Source of the DNA: Lentinus brumalis
Lineage: Eukaryota; Basidiomycota; Agaricomycetes; Polyporales; Polyporaceae
NCBI GenBank assembly: GCA_001792895.1
Contig: MARA01000022.1
Span: 248,001-312,000, forward strand
DNA length: 64,000 nt
Direction of reading: 5' to 3'
Shown here: positions 12,563 to 25,792 of the stretch, piece after piece
Layout: every line of letters starts with the position of its first letter
How positions within the stretch are numbered: the first letter of the stretch is position 1
Translations under genes and position numbers: made by a program
The notes under the pieces: model-generated
What the model saw: only the letters and a program-made list of their open reading frames with translations
Databases searched by the model: none
Told to the model about the DNA's origin: nothing

Positions 12563-13302
12563 GCGTCATGGCGTGTTGATTAGGGGATCCTGGGCAGATA
12601 GGGCAACGGTCTTGCAGGTGGTGACTTGGTGTGGGCGGGTGCAAAACGTGTATTTGAATACATGCTTGTCATGAGTGACCTTCGTCAATATTGTCGCGGC
12701 TCGACAGTGCCGTTGTTTGCGGCTCTGTTTCGGATCCCTGTTATTCGTACGGACAGTGAGGTTGTTGGTTCGTTCTGAGACAGGATAAATGAGAGATCGA
12801 CGCGAAAAGTATAGGTGACATGGGCGGTGGTGTGTCTTGGAGGTTTCCTCGCCCTCAGGCTGTGCGTTACATGCGAAATTAGTATGTTCTGCTCCACGTC
12901 GATTCTCGAAGTTTTGCTAGACATCAAGAAGCTGAACGTTGCCAATTGAACGGTCTCCGCGAGGTCAATGCATAAGCCCGCATACGTAAGTCTACAATTT
13001 CGGAATGATGGCGAGGCTGATGGCGCTCATCTCGGGCTTGCTCTCAACCACTGATCTGGCCCTCGCATTGCACCCAGCCGCAATGTGCGGTAGCATTCCC
13101 AGTAAGCCTCAGAGCCTTCCGTAACTGCAAGCCCGCCCTGCACGACGAGAGGGGCAATCGCGCTACGCCCACAGGCACTCATCTTCTCACGCGTGCCAGC
13201 GAAGGCCATAAGTTCGCGAGGGCTTCCTAGCGACAGCTACAATCTCTTGCCATCCAGCACGCTGCAGCTTGGCCTCTGCGGTCTGCGGTCTGCTGTCAAG
13301 TT
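12563..13302. other. Intergenic, no gene seen
   Basis: 3' flank of the CBM1 gene and promoter of the hydrolase gene. A small tandem (CTGCGGT repeated) lies near 13276. No open frame with family support. Confidence 0.5.
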
Positions 13303-15282
13303 ATGAGTAAGTTCATCTGTCGCGTCGTCATCGCCCGATGTCTCACACGCGGTTGTCACCGTAACTTTCGCAGCTTTCCGCGACGACGTCCGCGTCCTGA
13401 TCACAGCAGGCGTCCTGAGTCTTCTCTCTGCTATCCGCGCAGTGTGGGGGCATCTGTGCGGGGCACGTCGCCCATTTGTCACGCTTTACATGTCTCCAGA
13501 CTCGGCTATCCTGGGGAGAGATGGCGGTGGGCCTGAGAGCACCCTCGCAGACCTCGTCGTCACCAAGGTCCCGGCACTCTGGCCCAGCTCCAAGTTCAAC
13601 AGCCCGTGGTGGCTGCCGAGGTAAAGTCCTTTTTATTATATTCGTCTTACCTCGTTCACGCATGTGCTGATAACGGCTGCGTAGCGGGGATGCTCACACC
13701 ATCTACTCGTCTATCGCAGATTTCAGTACAGTCGACCCCATCGTGTACGAGCGGTGGGTACTCTTCTTCTGCAGCCCTGACGCAGATTAGCTCACACAGT
13801 GTCTCTTTTTCAATCCCGCGTAGCAAGTTTCTCGAGCTGCCGGATAGAGGTACAGTGTATCTTGAATGCCGGAGTCTTACCCGCCGCCGGTAATTGGCAA
13901 CTAATCCAATTCGAACACCGGCAGGCATCGTCGCGGTCGACATCACACCGCCCCTGCACAGTCACCCGATCGCAGAAGGGGAGAATGTGCTCTTCGTCGC
14001 GCACGGGCTCACTGGCGGCTCTCACGAGGCTTACGTCCGGGCGGTGCTCTCGAGGGTGACGCCAGACAGGCCGTCGGGCGGCCTCGGCTTCCGTGCAGTG
14101 GTGCTCAACTTCCGTGGATGCAATGGCTCCCCGGTCGTGACCCCGCGGCTTTACCATGTGAGTTGCCGTCACCTCTCTTCTCCTGTCGGCGGTCCGAGAA
14201 CGTATCTCACCGTTCCGCGCCCGACTACCGCAGGCGGGGTCATCAGACGACGTCCGGAACGTTATACTGTGGATATGCCACACCTTCCCGGAGTGCAGGA
14301 TCTATGGATGTGGTGAGTGCGCCCACTGTATCAGCTTCTGTGTCGGCTCCGTGACTGGGGACGCCCTCGCTTTGTCTTCAGGGTTTTCACTCGGTGCGAA
14401 CATTCTCACAAAGTACGCGGGGGAAGAGGGCGAAGACTGTCCCCTCCAAGGCCTTGTGACTCTCGCAAACCCATGGAACTTCGTGTCCGGGGCCGGTTTC
14501 CTTCCCAGCACCATCCTGGGCAGATTCGTCTATCGGTATGTTTTAGGGGGCGCGTTACGCGCTCTCCTGCATCTCCACAGGCGCGTCTTTCTAGAGGCCG
14601 CCGAGCTGCCACTGTCTCGCGCGAGACTCGAAGACGTCCTCAGCCGTCGACGCAGGATCACTCTGATGCAGTACGACGAGCTGATCACAGCGCCGCTGTA
14701 CGGTTTTGCGGGTGCAATGGACTACTACGCCAAGATCAGCTCGTCGAAGGTCATCCCGGATATCAGAATCCCCTGTCTGGCTATCAACAGCGCAGACGAC
14801 CCTGTCACCGGTGCAGATAGTCTGCCTACGGACCAGGTGAGCATCTGTTCCGTGCAAACTCTCTCGAATGCTTTCCCACATTATGCCCCAAAGACCGCGC
14901 CCTGACGTTAGCCTTCATTCATTGTCCAGGTCGCACGGAGCCCATATCTCGTTCTCGCTGTCACACAGGGAGGCGGGCATCTGGGGTGGTATGAACGCAC
15001 GGCGGACGGCCGGCTGAGGCGGTGGTACGTGAAACCGGTAGAACAGTTCCTCGCCGCCCTCGCAGAGGTAAGCGCGATCTGCCCAGGCTGGGAAGCTGTC
15101 GAGCTGACAGGAAGGCACAGTACGGCGGGCAGCAGAGGCGCAAGCCGGGGATCGTGCTCTACGGAGCCGATTTCGCGCGACAGGATGGGCGCGATGACGT
15201 CGGGTTTAGGGTCTTGTCCCGGGCGCAATCCGAGCTGGTCGCGAGCGGGACGGAGACCTCGAAATTGTTCACGGGATGGTAG
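13303..15282 (+). CDS. Alpha/beta hydrolase of the EMB8/YheT (ABHD1/3-like) type
   Basis: Ten exons (13303-13306, 13374-13620, 13685-13753, 13824-13849, 13925-14157, 14234-14312, 14382-14535, 14581-14836, 14930-15067, 15121-15282) give 455 residues. The first coding exon has only four bases: the ATG plus the first base of a threonine codon. A hydrophobic N-terminal segment (VLITAGVLSLLSAIRAVW) may anchor it in a membrane. Family landmarks: LVVTKVPALWPSSKFNSPWWLP, VLFVAHGLTGGSHEAYVRAV, VVLNFRGCNGSP, nucleophile elbow GFSLGAN, LQGLVTLANPWNF, NSADDPV and GGGHLGWY. Ser, Asp and His of the triad are all present, so it should be an active esterase or lipase; the substrate is unknown. The last exon start at 15121 is chosen because it keeps a coding-like tail (VLYGADFARQDG). 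Confidence 0.87.
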
Positions 15283-16441
15283 GCGCGGCGGGCAACGGCG
15301 TTGGGTTGTCGGTGTCTTGCCCGGCGATATAGAATGATTGAGGGTCGGCGATGTTACGCTGCTCTTTCATATCCCTGGGCTCGCTGAGGGCATGACTGTC
15401 GCTGCTAGTGACGCATGCACGCTGCGGCCGCCACAATGGCCGGGCTGAGCGGGACATAGCAGGCTTCACTCAGCTTCTATTGCACACTATGAGGCCTATG
15501 AAATCCATTCTATGCAAAGGAAGCAGGAGTCAGGACGCACGGAGCGCTTGGTGGGCGCTAACGGGGGCAGACGGAGGGAAGGACGATGTGCAAATCGTCT
15601 CCTGCTTCAGTTCTGCAGCCAGTCTACTCGGTTTGGACGACACATGCCTGGACTCGCGGTGTACACGAGGTCTCCAGGAAAGTCAGTTCCGCCATGAACA
15701 ACCTGACCTAAATCGGGCATGTCGACAGGCTGTTTGTGCGGTGCTGGCGCCGGTGCACGTCCTGCTCCCGTACACCCACTCCTCGGCGCCCGCTAGAACC
15801 ACCTGCTCGCAGAGGATTCTGTCGGCTGGCCGTGGCTGTCTCGTAAGGTCCGTGGGGGCGCATGCGATCTGGTATCGGGGCGCAGTCAGGCTGCGACGTG
15901 CCATGAGCTGTGAGTGTCAGGTTCGCCACGTGCCCGAATATGACTACTTCTGCGGCACTCAGGACGCTCGCTGTGTCGGGATCTGGGCATCTGTTCAAAG
16001 AACTCTGCCATCTCATGCGGAAGAGCGGGAGCGTCAGGGACCATGTGTCACTGGGAACTTTCCCAAACGGCGTGACATGACAGATTGGACGAGCTCTGCG
16101 ACAAATCTCGTAACGCACGTCCGTTTCCACGCTTGGTCGGCTCACGCCTGCCCTTGTCCCTCGTCTCCATGTCCGGATGAATGCAATATTGCACACCTCT
16201 CCGGCTCTCTCGTCACACCGCGCCGCTGCTTCAGCGCGTCTCTCGCCAAGTCCCCACATCTCCCGGCCGCACACGTGCAAATCATCTCACTGCTTGAGCA
16301 GCTTTCATCGCCCGACAGTTGGGAATGTGCGGGGCCGGAGATCTCGCCTTCTACAAGATAGATAAATTTGCAGGCTGCATCGCGCACCACCCCGTCCACC
16401 CAGTCACCCCGCGACACTCGACCCGACCTGCCTCCTGCAAC
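15283..16441. other. Intergenic, no gene seen
   Basis: Open frames of 317 codons (plus, 15408-16361) and 190 codons (minus, 15708-16280) overlap each other; neither has motifs or fungal-like composition. The stretch before 16442 holds the desaturase promoter, with an AT-rich patch at 16357-16371. Confidence 0.45.
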
Positions 16442-18368
16442 ATGCTGCACGCCGACCCCACTGGCAACCCACTTCCCTCTGCGAGGGACACAGGGAACAC
16501 GCCAACGACCTACTCCGAGGACGATCTCCCCGAGTTCAGCCCCATGCCATGGTAGGAACTATTGACCACTAAATCGAAGTCTGCTGACACCAAGCTCTGT
16601 ATAGGAAGCTGCAGGAGATTCGCGCCGCAATACCGCCGCACCTCTTCGTCCGCGACACCAAAAGGGGCTTGGCGTGGCTTGCGCTCGATCTCCTAATGGC
16701 CGCGGTATGCTGGAGGCTCGCGCTCTATATAGACCCCAGCTTCAAGAGTCCCGCCGCTATCCGCCTCTTGTCCCCACTTGGCGCCTCCGTTGCCCGTTGG
16801 GCGTGCTGGGCGGTATAGTACGTACAATGCTCTTCGGCTCAACGGGATGCTGACGGGTTTGTTGCAGCTGGTGGTTCCAAGGCCTCATCTTCACGGGCGT
16901 ATGGGTGATCGGACACGAGGTGACATTCTTGCGACTAGGTTACAGTTTCGCACCTGAGCTGAACTCCCAATCTGTAGTGCGGACACGGCGCTTTCTCCTC
17001 GATACAATGGGTCTGCGATGTGATAGGCTTTGTGAGCTATGCCTCTCTCTTTGGACGCATCCGTGCTGAAGCTGACGTGGGTGGGATGTGCAGATCACCC
17101 ACACCTTGCTCTGGACGCCGTTCTTCAGCTGGAGGATATCTCATCATCGTCACCACTGCAACCATGCATCCATGGAGCGGGATGAAGTTTATGTGCCCAA
17201 GACGCGGAGTGACCTCGGCATCCCTCAGGAGCACGGACACAAAATTGACTACGAAGAGTACCTCGGAGACACCCCGATTTACACCCTGTTCATGCTCGTG
17301 CGCCAGCAACTGCTGGCATTCCCCGCATACCTGCGTAAGCCGGCAGCTCTCATCCTGTCCGCATGTCCAGACGCTTATTGTGCTCGGCAGTGTGGAATGT
17401 TTCCGGTCAGAAGAACTATCCGAAGTGGACGAATCACTTTGACCGTAAGCCACTCGTTTTCAGTGGTCCGATATTGTTTCCGCTAATTCGCCGACGCACT
17501 CTAGCGAATTCCATTCTGTTCACCAGAGAACAGCGCCATCTTGTCATCATGTCCAACCTCGGCATCCTCTTCATGATCGCGTCCGTTCGGCTCGCCTGCG
17601 ACGCCTGGGGCGCAGCGGCCGTGTTGAAGTATTACGGCATTCCATGGTTGAGCGTGTCCCACTGGTGAGTACCCCGTTCACTCCGCTGCGCCGTACGGAC
17701 TCCGCTCCGTCAGCAACCGCATGCGCTTACTCCGCCGCTTGCGTCGAACACATTGCAACCGTCTTTTATCTCATGGAACGTCGCTCAACGCATTGCTCAT
17801 GGGACAGGTTCATCATGATCACGTACCTCCACCACACGGACCCCAACCTGCCGCACTACCGCCATCCCGAGTGGAACTTCCAGCGCGGGGCGGCGGCGAC
17901 CGTGGACCGCAACTTCCTGGGCTGGATGGGGCGTTTCTTCCTGCACGACGTCGCGCACTACCATGTCATCCACCACTTCTTCCCCAAGATGCCGTTTTGT
18001 GAGTGAGCCGTACCTTGCGCGTCCTTCCTAGTCGCCCTTTCGCCGGTAGACGCGAGACTAACTGCTCTTGGCAACTGCAGACCATGGCGCCGAGGCGACT
18101 CAGTACCTGAAAAAGTTCATTGGCGAACACTATCACTACTCGGAAAAGCCCGTGTTCAAGGCTCTGTGGGACAACTACAACGATTGTCAGTTTGTAGAGG
18201 ACACAGGTAAGGTCTCACACGCTCTGTCTGTGCATGCACATGGACTGAGCACGGTTGCCCCTAGGGACTGTCCTCTTCTACCGCAACAAGAAGGGACAGG
18301 CAATCATCAAGCCGGCCGCGCAGTATCGCGAGGGCGCAGGAGCTGCCCCGGCGTCGTCGGAGGGGTGA
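16442..18368 (+). CDS. Delta-12 fatty acid desaturase
   Basis: Ten exons (16442-16551, 16605-16817, 16868-16919, 16978-17031, 17094-17334, 17391-17444, 17505-17664, 17808-17998, 18081-18206, 18265-18368) give 434 residues, typical for the family. Known role: introduces the second double bond into oleate to make linoleate, in the endoplasmic reticulum, using cytochrome b5. All three histidine boxes are present: HECGH (split between exons 3 and 4), HHRHH in exon 5 and HVIHH in exon 8. Other landmarks: SGQKNYPKWTNHF, LHHTDPNLPHY and EWNFQRGAAATVDR. Several hydrophobic helices lie between them. Temperature or carbon control is common for this enzyme but not visible here. Confidence 0.94.
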
Positions 18369-21104
18369 TCGCGCGCTGCCTGGAAGTAGAAAGAAGGGAA
18401 GAAAACTCGCCGCTCATTGTGCCGCTAGTAAGTATGTAGAGATGACTTATGCCCCCCGCCCGGTTGGGCGCCGCTGTACTTGAATCGATGCCCGCTCCGC
18501 CCTGTTGTCCCAAATAGACTACTATTCATCTCCCTGACATGATGTTCGCACTCCTCGCCGTGCATAATTAAAGCACGCATGTTGCTGGCCTATGACGATG
18601 CTCCTCGACTTCCGCGTGCCTCGGCAACGCGCGAGGTTGCCTGGGGCAGCACCCACGCCATGCCGTGAGGCGTCTCCCGCCGCCCCCATAAGACTCACAG
18701 ACTCGCCTTCTCTATTACGCTCGTCAGGAAGCACCCGCGTCTGACCGCCACTTCTCCTGCCTGCTTCCATCCTCCGCCCATCACCTCAGACCTGCCTGCG
18801 ATGGGAATCCCGTTCCCCGCGGCACGTCTCGCGGGTGCGGTTGCACCTTGATGTGTGCAATCAGAATTCTGCGCGCGGCGAGGAGCAGGCGGTTCATCGA
18901 CAGCGCAGGGGGTGGGCAGTACCAGCAAGCCAGAGGCCTGGTGTACCCCGCGCAGACCGCCACAAGGGGGAAGCGGGGCAGCCCCCAAATCATTGGTAAG
19001 TGAGAAGCAGCCACGGCCAACGCGCTAGGAGCCCCCGGGTCTGACTGGCGAAGTCGACTCCCGAGGTCCGATGTTTGAGACCGTGTGTTCTGGTACGAGC
19101 TTATTGCCTTCCCTGACGTGATCTTAACGTGTCGGAAGGGCGCGGCCTGGGCTTAGTCTCTCTTTGCCCTGTGCTCGTAGCTTCTTGCCCAGCGATGCGT
19201 CGGTAGTGCGCGCGGAGCTTATTCAGGCCATGGTCTCGTTGGCGCTCTCGCCTTCCTATAGACTGCGGGGGGCGGCCGCGGTGAGAGTTGGGAGAGCTTG
19301 AGAGCACGGACGCAGTTCTGATTGAAGCAACATGAACTGTGGATACCTGAGAGGTGTCCGTAATGCCTGTCGGAATATCAGCAAACCAGTATACGCGAGC
19401 AATAGAGACTCGCCGAAGAGAGGGTATCGGACGTACATGCGCAGCGAAGAAGTCCTGGCGGATAAGCTACGATCAGCCTCCGCACGGGCGGGTCGAGGTC
19501 TCGTGTGTTCTGGCATCTTGCCTGAGGCAATCACGCACTTCGTTCTCTGGGACTCCCATGACCTGTAATTCCGAACAATGCCAGACGGAACGACGGAGGG
19601 TTTACCGCTGTGTCGGAACATAGGATATTTCACGGGAGAAGGGGAATTCTGACCGCAGTGAGGAGTAGGGGAGTGCTGGACCATGGCGCACACGCCATAA
19701 GCAACTATGTCGTACCAAATGCCAAGGCCTGGACATCGTATACCTACGGAGGATGTAACGACATCAAGCGCCAATAGGGTTCGAAAGCATGTACGGTACC
19801 TTGGGAGTCCCCCTTCACGTCCAGGTGAAGCTATCGGACCAGACCTAATCAAACTTTGCCAAAATGAGTGTACCAGCATAAGCACTTACGATTACGAAGA
19901 GTTTGCATGCGTCCGGGACATGGCGCATTTCACGCGGTTCAGGTAGGTTGAATGCAACACAACACCCGGACTAGCGAGTGCGGACACATATCGGGCGGGC
20001 GGTGTCTGTGGGAGTAGGACGTCCATATGTTCGTTGTATAAATTGCTGGCACGTGTAAAGTGTTTTTGAATGCTTGCTAGTAAAGTGACCTTGAACCCGA
20101 AGACCGATATCGTCGTTCATGGTGTATGCTCACGCTAGTGATACGAGTCACGCCGTCCTAGACAAGCCGTAGGTGGGCAATCAGTATTCGCAGTTACGAC
20201 TGTCCAATGCCATCATCGCTGTGACACATACCTCGGGACACGGCTGCTATTGAGGGAATGATAGACGTACACCGGGGCCATCTGACGTACGTGCCTAAAT
20301 TTGAGCTGTAGCACGACTTGAACGAGGACTCGAATGTAGTGCTGGATGCCGTATGCACGTCGCGGACACGGAGTCGCCTATGTACGTGGCCGGTAAGTGG
20401 CTTGCCACACTGACAACCTTCGTATAAGTCCGTTTGAATGGGTCTTCTGAGATTTGCCATCAGTAATTTCAGCCAGCGGATGGCACGCTGTGGCACGAAG
20501 GTGGATCGAATGAAGAACCACCGTCGCTATGCAATCGCTTGGCTATTCTCGCGAAAGGATCTCCGGTCGTGACGAGGTGTGACCGACTTGGCGTGCGCAG
20601 ACTTGCACGACATGAGACTTATCAAACGAATAGGACTCAGACACACAGACGGCGATGGGAGAAAGGAGGGATGCAAACGCAGGCAATGCTACCGGATGCT
20701 GACAGCTAGAAAGAATCTTCATAAGAATACCGCGTAGAACAAGTATGACATACTCACTTTTTCGCCCTTGCGAAATGAGCAGAGTCTGAGCAGTGAGTTG
20801 GTCTCACGGGCTCAAATAGAAGAAGCTGGCAGCTGCCATGCACGTTTTAGGCGGCTATTATGTGCTACGGTGGGCCGGCAGTTTCCGGGCTGTATTGTCT
20901 GCCAGTGTAGGCATTGAGCCTACCAGCATGAGCGACTCTCGCCCACTAACCACTAGAAGGGCTGACTATGCAATCGTTGCTCTGAAGTGAGTGTTTGCGA
21001 AACGGCCAACTGGAGTTCACGAGAGCAATAGGACTGAAACATGGTGACAAACCTTGGTTGAACCTTCCGAACATAAGGTATGTGTCCATGAAGGCATACC
21101 GTTC
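18369..21104. other. Longest gene-free stretch (2.7 kb)
   Basis: I find no supportable gene. The longest open frame (minus, 19256-19885, 209 codons) has no motif and irregular composition. No tRNA, LTR, terminal inverted repeat or microsatellite is visible by eye. It ends at the 3' side of the tandem transporter pair. It may hold a multi-exon gene too divergent for me to see, or decayed sequence. Confidence 0.4.
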
Positions 21105-22923
21105 CTATCCTCGGTCCGCCGCGCCTTCGGTCTGACGCGATGATGATCCCCGCCTGATGAACAACCGGCGTAGCTTCGCCGAGTGTACGACGCCAGCGAT
21201 GGCCAGCACGACGGTGCCGGCCGTGGTCAATACGCCTGCAAATATGATCAAAGCATTGAAGTGCTTCTGGTCCACCTCTTTGAGGAGCGCTCCGCCAGTC
21301 GGCGTCCCGACAAGGGTGGCGACCGCTACGACCATATAAACGGATCCTGGAAGCAGTGATTGAGAATCGGGAAGGTATGTTATCACGGTACCGACGGACG
21401 TACCTAGCCGGGCTCCCAAGCTCTCCCTCGGAGAGATGCTGGCTATATACGTCGGAAGCAACGAACTGAAACCCCCTACATGACATCGTGTTATCACAGT
21501 TGCATTGACACATGGGGAAAGGTTCTTACCGGAAAATAGACCGTATAAAGCAGCGAATGCGATGATGGACGCCGAGTTACGTGAAGGAAGCCATAAGCCG
21601 AGCAACAGGACACTGCAGACTGCGGCCACGGGTACGAACACAGTCAGGCTGCTCACAGGGTTATTGACTGCTATTTTGAGGCTATACCATAGTACTCACG
21701 TTCCGTATCTATCCGCGAAGATAGCTGGCAGGATCCTCGCGGGCACGTTCATGGCGTTCAGGATTGCGACCAGATAGTCAGCGATCCCAGGCGCCACCCC
21801 TTGGAAGTTGGCGTATATCTGGATGTAGAAGTAGGGGATGAAGAACGCATAGAAAAGCCTGCAAGAAGCCTAGTCAGAGAACATGCACACCAAACGCGAG
21901 GAACGAGCCATGAAACGTACAAGAATGCCGCTATTGTCGCAAGCGTATACCTCGGATCCTTCCACCCACCGAAGTCAATCGCGGTTCTCCAAGTAAAATG
22001 TCCGGAGAGAGGGAGCCGCGTGCGGACGGTGAGACACGAGACGACGAGGCAACCCATGACGACGAACGCAATGATGCGCACGGCCCAGGGGAAGCCTACT
22101 CTAGGTATCAACTGCCCGAGGAGGATAGGCATGATCACGCCGCCGCTTGCGCTGCCTCCTGTTGCGATTCCGATGGCCAAGGCACGTCTGCGCTTGAACC
22201 AGTGACCCAGAACGGCCACAGACGGGTTGTACCTATCAAGAGGTCAGTCACTCATACGAGTAGTTGAGATCTCATGTACGACACCCACAACAGAGAAATT
22301 CCGATTCCAAACAGGACCCCATGAGACAGGAAGACCTGGTACGCATGGTCTTTCTGGGCCAATGACACCATCATCAGTGCGAATACCGAAATGACGGACC
22401 CAACGGGCAGCATGACCTATAATTTTGACACGTCAGCGCCGTTAGCTGCGCAAGTTTGGACTACAGACTACTCACAGAAGTGCCATAGGCATCGAACATT
22501 CGTCCGGTGAGCGTTCCTACGAAGAACAGGAAGAATACTTGCAGAGACCCGATCAAGGAGATCGACGATGACGACGAGGAGGGCAGCAGAGTGGACTCGT
22601 AGTAGCTCTGGAATGCGCCCTGCGACAGAGATGTACGATCAGTCCACGAAGCTCAAGACTCGATACGTCGTACTCACATATGCGTTGACCATTCCGGCGG
22701 ACACGAACAGAGCGAGCGAGGAGCCCAGAACAACCAACCATGCTTCTCGTCCACCGTCGGGGATCACATCTGCTTCTCGTTGCAGTTCTGCATCCTCTGG
22801 TGATGGGACGATATGCCCTGCTTCCACAGCGCCCTCGACCGGCACCACAGAGGCTGCAAGCTGCTCTGGGACCTTCTCCGAGTCGGCAACCTGTGGCTTT
22901 TCCCGGTCACGAACGTCAGACAT
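21105..22923 (-). CDS. MFS monocarboxylate-transporter-like permease, copy A
   Basis: About eight exons on the minus strand. The N-terminus (MSDVRDREKPQ) is cytosolic and acidic, followed by [19 protein letters not shown], the conserved entry to the first helix of this MCT/MCH-like family. Further landmarks: [64 protein letters not shown] and [14 protein letters not shown]. Twelve helices are expected. Known role of the family in fungi: plasma-membrane uptake of organic acids, riboflavin or related small molecules; substrate unknown here. It is a near copy of the next gene upstream on the same strand. The last introns lack in-frame stops, so the frame reads through from about 21656. Confidence 0.88.
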
Positions 22924-23252
22924 CGTCTTACCGAGGATGGTGTGCAGCTGTGTGCAGGCGTTGTACCGTGCAACTGCAGCGGTCGGGTGAGATCTGAAGT
23001 GACTCACGCCAGTCTCATGCCGCGAATGTAGCCGACGCTAGTAGGTGTCAGCGGGATATGTCAGATTGGGATACTGGGCGCCCATTAAGCATTGGGCGAG
23101 TAAGTACGTGGCTATGTAGACTTGAAGCAACTCTTCAAAGTCGAATGTCGTGACTCGTGATATTAGTCTAATGAGTACCTACTGTTGTCGTCTACGTTCG
23201 TTCAATATAATGGTGCAATACCCAAAGTCGTGTGTAGTGTCAAGCTTTCGCT
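22924..23252. other. Short spacer between tandem transporters
   Basis: 329 bp holding the promoter of copy A and the 3' flank of copy B. No TATA box or repeat stands out. Confidence 0.45.
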
Positions 23253-25103
23253 TCACACTGCATGTGCGGCCTGCGTCGGCTCTGGCGCGCTCCCGGGACT
23301 GGATTTCTCTGTCTCCGGTGAGGATGTCCGGCGCGTGAACAAGCGTCGTAGGCGTTTCGAACCCACGACACCAGCGCCAGCCAAGATGATCGTGCCTGCG
23401 AGTGTGAGGACGCCGGAGAAGATGATGAGGCCGTTGAAGTGCTTTTGGTCGACCACCTTGAGCAGCGCTCCGCCCGTCGGAGTACCGACCAGGGTGGCGA
23501 CCGACACAACCAGGTATACGGAACCTGCAAGGGTGCGCTGCGTCAGGGACGGAGTGCTCTTCGAGTCAGATCAACATACCTAGTCGTGCTCCGTATACTT
23601 CTCTAGGAGAGATCGTGGCGATGTATGTTGGCAGTAGTGAGACAAAGGCGCCTGCATAACACGCACCGTGAGCTTGTGAGCTCTCGTGAACATAGGGCTA
23701 TTGAGCGAAAATCCTACTAACCAGAGACTAGGCCATACAACGCCGCGAAGGCGATGATGGAGCCCGAGCTTCGCGAGGGTAGCCAAAGACCCAGAATGAG
23801 GATGCTGCAGATTGTCGCCGCAGGGACGAATACGTTCAAGCTGTCCAGACAGATAAGTATTGGCGTGCGGACGCAGTGCATGACAGTCACACTCACGTTC
23901 CATATCTGTCGGCCACAATACCAGGAAGAATACGCGAAGGCACGTTCATAGCATTCAGGATCGCGAGGAGGTAGTTCGCGATCCCAGGCGGCATACCGCG
24001 GAAGTTGGCGTAGATCTGGATGTAGAAGTATGGGATGAAGAACGCGTAGAAGAGCCTGTCGAACGTCGCGAACATCAACAACCAATTTTCGAACGAAGAC
24101 GAATGGTGGAACTTACAGGAAAGCAGCAATAGTCGCAAGTGCATAGCGCGGGTCCTTCCAGCCACGAAAGTCGACCGCGGTCCGCCACGAGATATGTCCA
24201 GAGAGCGGGAGCCGCGTCCGGATGGTCAGGCAAGACACCGTCAAGCACGCCATCAATATGAAGGCGATGATGCGGACTGCCCATGGGAACCCGACGATGG
24301 GTATGAGCTGCTCGAGGATGATTGGGAAGACGACGCCGCCGCTCGCGCTGCCGCCGGTGGTGAGCCCGATAGCGAGTGCGCGTCTGCGGCGGAACCAGTG
24401 GCCGAGGACGGCCAGGGATGGGTTGAATCTGGGTAAGGACGGAGAGATGAGGTAAGGCGCAACGCTCGGGAGATGGAAGACGCTAACAGGAGAGCTATTC
24501 CAAGCCCAAAGAGGACACCGTGAGAGAGGAAGACTTGGTACGCTTGGTCGTATTGTGTGAGTGAGACCATCATCAGCGCGAACACTAAGATGAAGGATCC
24601 TAAGGGTATCATGACCTATCATCGAGTATGTTATCAGTGTTCATGGACACTTCTGAGTGAGTATAAAACTCACAGATGTCCCGTAGGCATCGAAGATACG
24701 TCCGGCGAACGTGCCCCCGAAATACAGCAGGAATATTTGTAAAGAGCCAATGAGGGATATCGACGAAGACGAGGATGACGGCAATAACGTCGTCTCGTAA
24801 TAGCTCTGGAAAGTGCCCTGAAACACAGAGTTAGTCACGAACTCGATACGCAAGCACTCAGAGCGCACTAACATAGGTATTGATCATCCCGGCCGACGCA
24901 AAGAGCGCAAGAGACGACCCCAAGACGACGGTCCATGCCTCCTTTCCGCCATCTGGGACATATTCTAGCTGCGGTTCCTCCACGTCCGCCGGTATTGGTG
25001 GCGGCTCCTCCGGATCGACCGTTGGACGCACGGTGGTCAACGCCTCGTCCGCCTTCGCGAGGTCCCGTTTTTCCTGATTCTGGAGGGTATCCTGGTCGGC
25101 CAT
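23253..25103 (-). CDS. MFS monocarboxylate-transporter-like permease, copy B
   Basis: About eight exons on the minus strand, from [13 protein letters not shown] at 25103 to the stop at 23253. The exon layout matches copy [21 protein letters not shown], then a junction at [93 protein letters not shown] and [14 protein letters not shown]. The C-terminal tail is charged and ends in [10 protein letters not shown]. The same splice positions and long identical stretches show a tandem duplication. Likely a twelve-helix plasma-membrane importer; substrate not predictable from sequence. Confidence 0.9.
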
Positions 25104-25792
25104 CGAGATACCTATCTACGCGGATCCTGGTTCAGCAAAGGGTATCCGGCTGGACTGAGAGCGGCGCCAGAATGGAGTATGTAGGTACTCCGCTGTCAAG
25201 AACGAGGGGATCAATACCGCTGCGGGTGATCTTACTTATGTGTTCGCTAAAGTGAAGATCAGAGATGACTCGCTCGTGCCTCCGACGGCGGGGCTCCGAC
25301 TTGGACGCTCCTCCGATCCGGCGCCATGATGATACTGCTCATTGGCGGGCTGAGGACTCCGTCAGCGAGGGTGGCTCAAAGATGGCTGACTGATGCTGTA
25401 TTCTGACGCTCACATGGTCCTTCTTTTCAACCCGGTGTACGTGCCCACCACCCCTTATAGCCCCCTCCGCTGGTGTCCGCCTGTGTCCGGATGCCCATCG
25501 CATCAAAGGACGCGTAGAAGCGCGTACAATATCTCATCGGCGAGCGCGATTGCGACTACATACTGATGAGAGCATGACTCATCTTTACTGATCTGATAAA
25601 CGCGGTAGATGCTGTGTCAGTGCTCGGGCTCGTTTTGGCAACTATCTAGGAACGAGCTCACCACAAGCCTGAGCGCGACACGAAGCAGTCGAGATGGACT
25701 CGCAAGGAAAGGCACGTGAAAGGAAGGAGGTATATTATATGGTATCACAGAGCACCAAGATCAATATGAACACAACACAGACATCAGCGGTC
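25104..25792. other. Intergenic, no gene seen
   Basis: Promoter of transporter copy B and 3' flank of the cyclin-fold gene. No open frame with motif support. Confidence 0.5.

Noticed and set aside
15408..16361. 317-codon open frame on the plus strand
   Set aside because: No motif, irregular composition, overlapped by another long frame on the minus strand; length is expected by chance in GC-rich DNA.
19256..19885. 209-codon open frame on the minus strand
   Set aside because: No recognisable domain or splice context; looks like chance.
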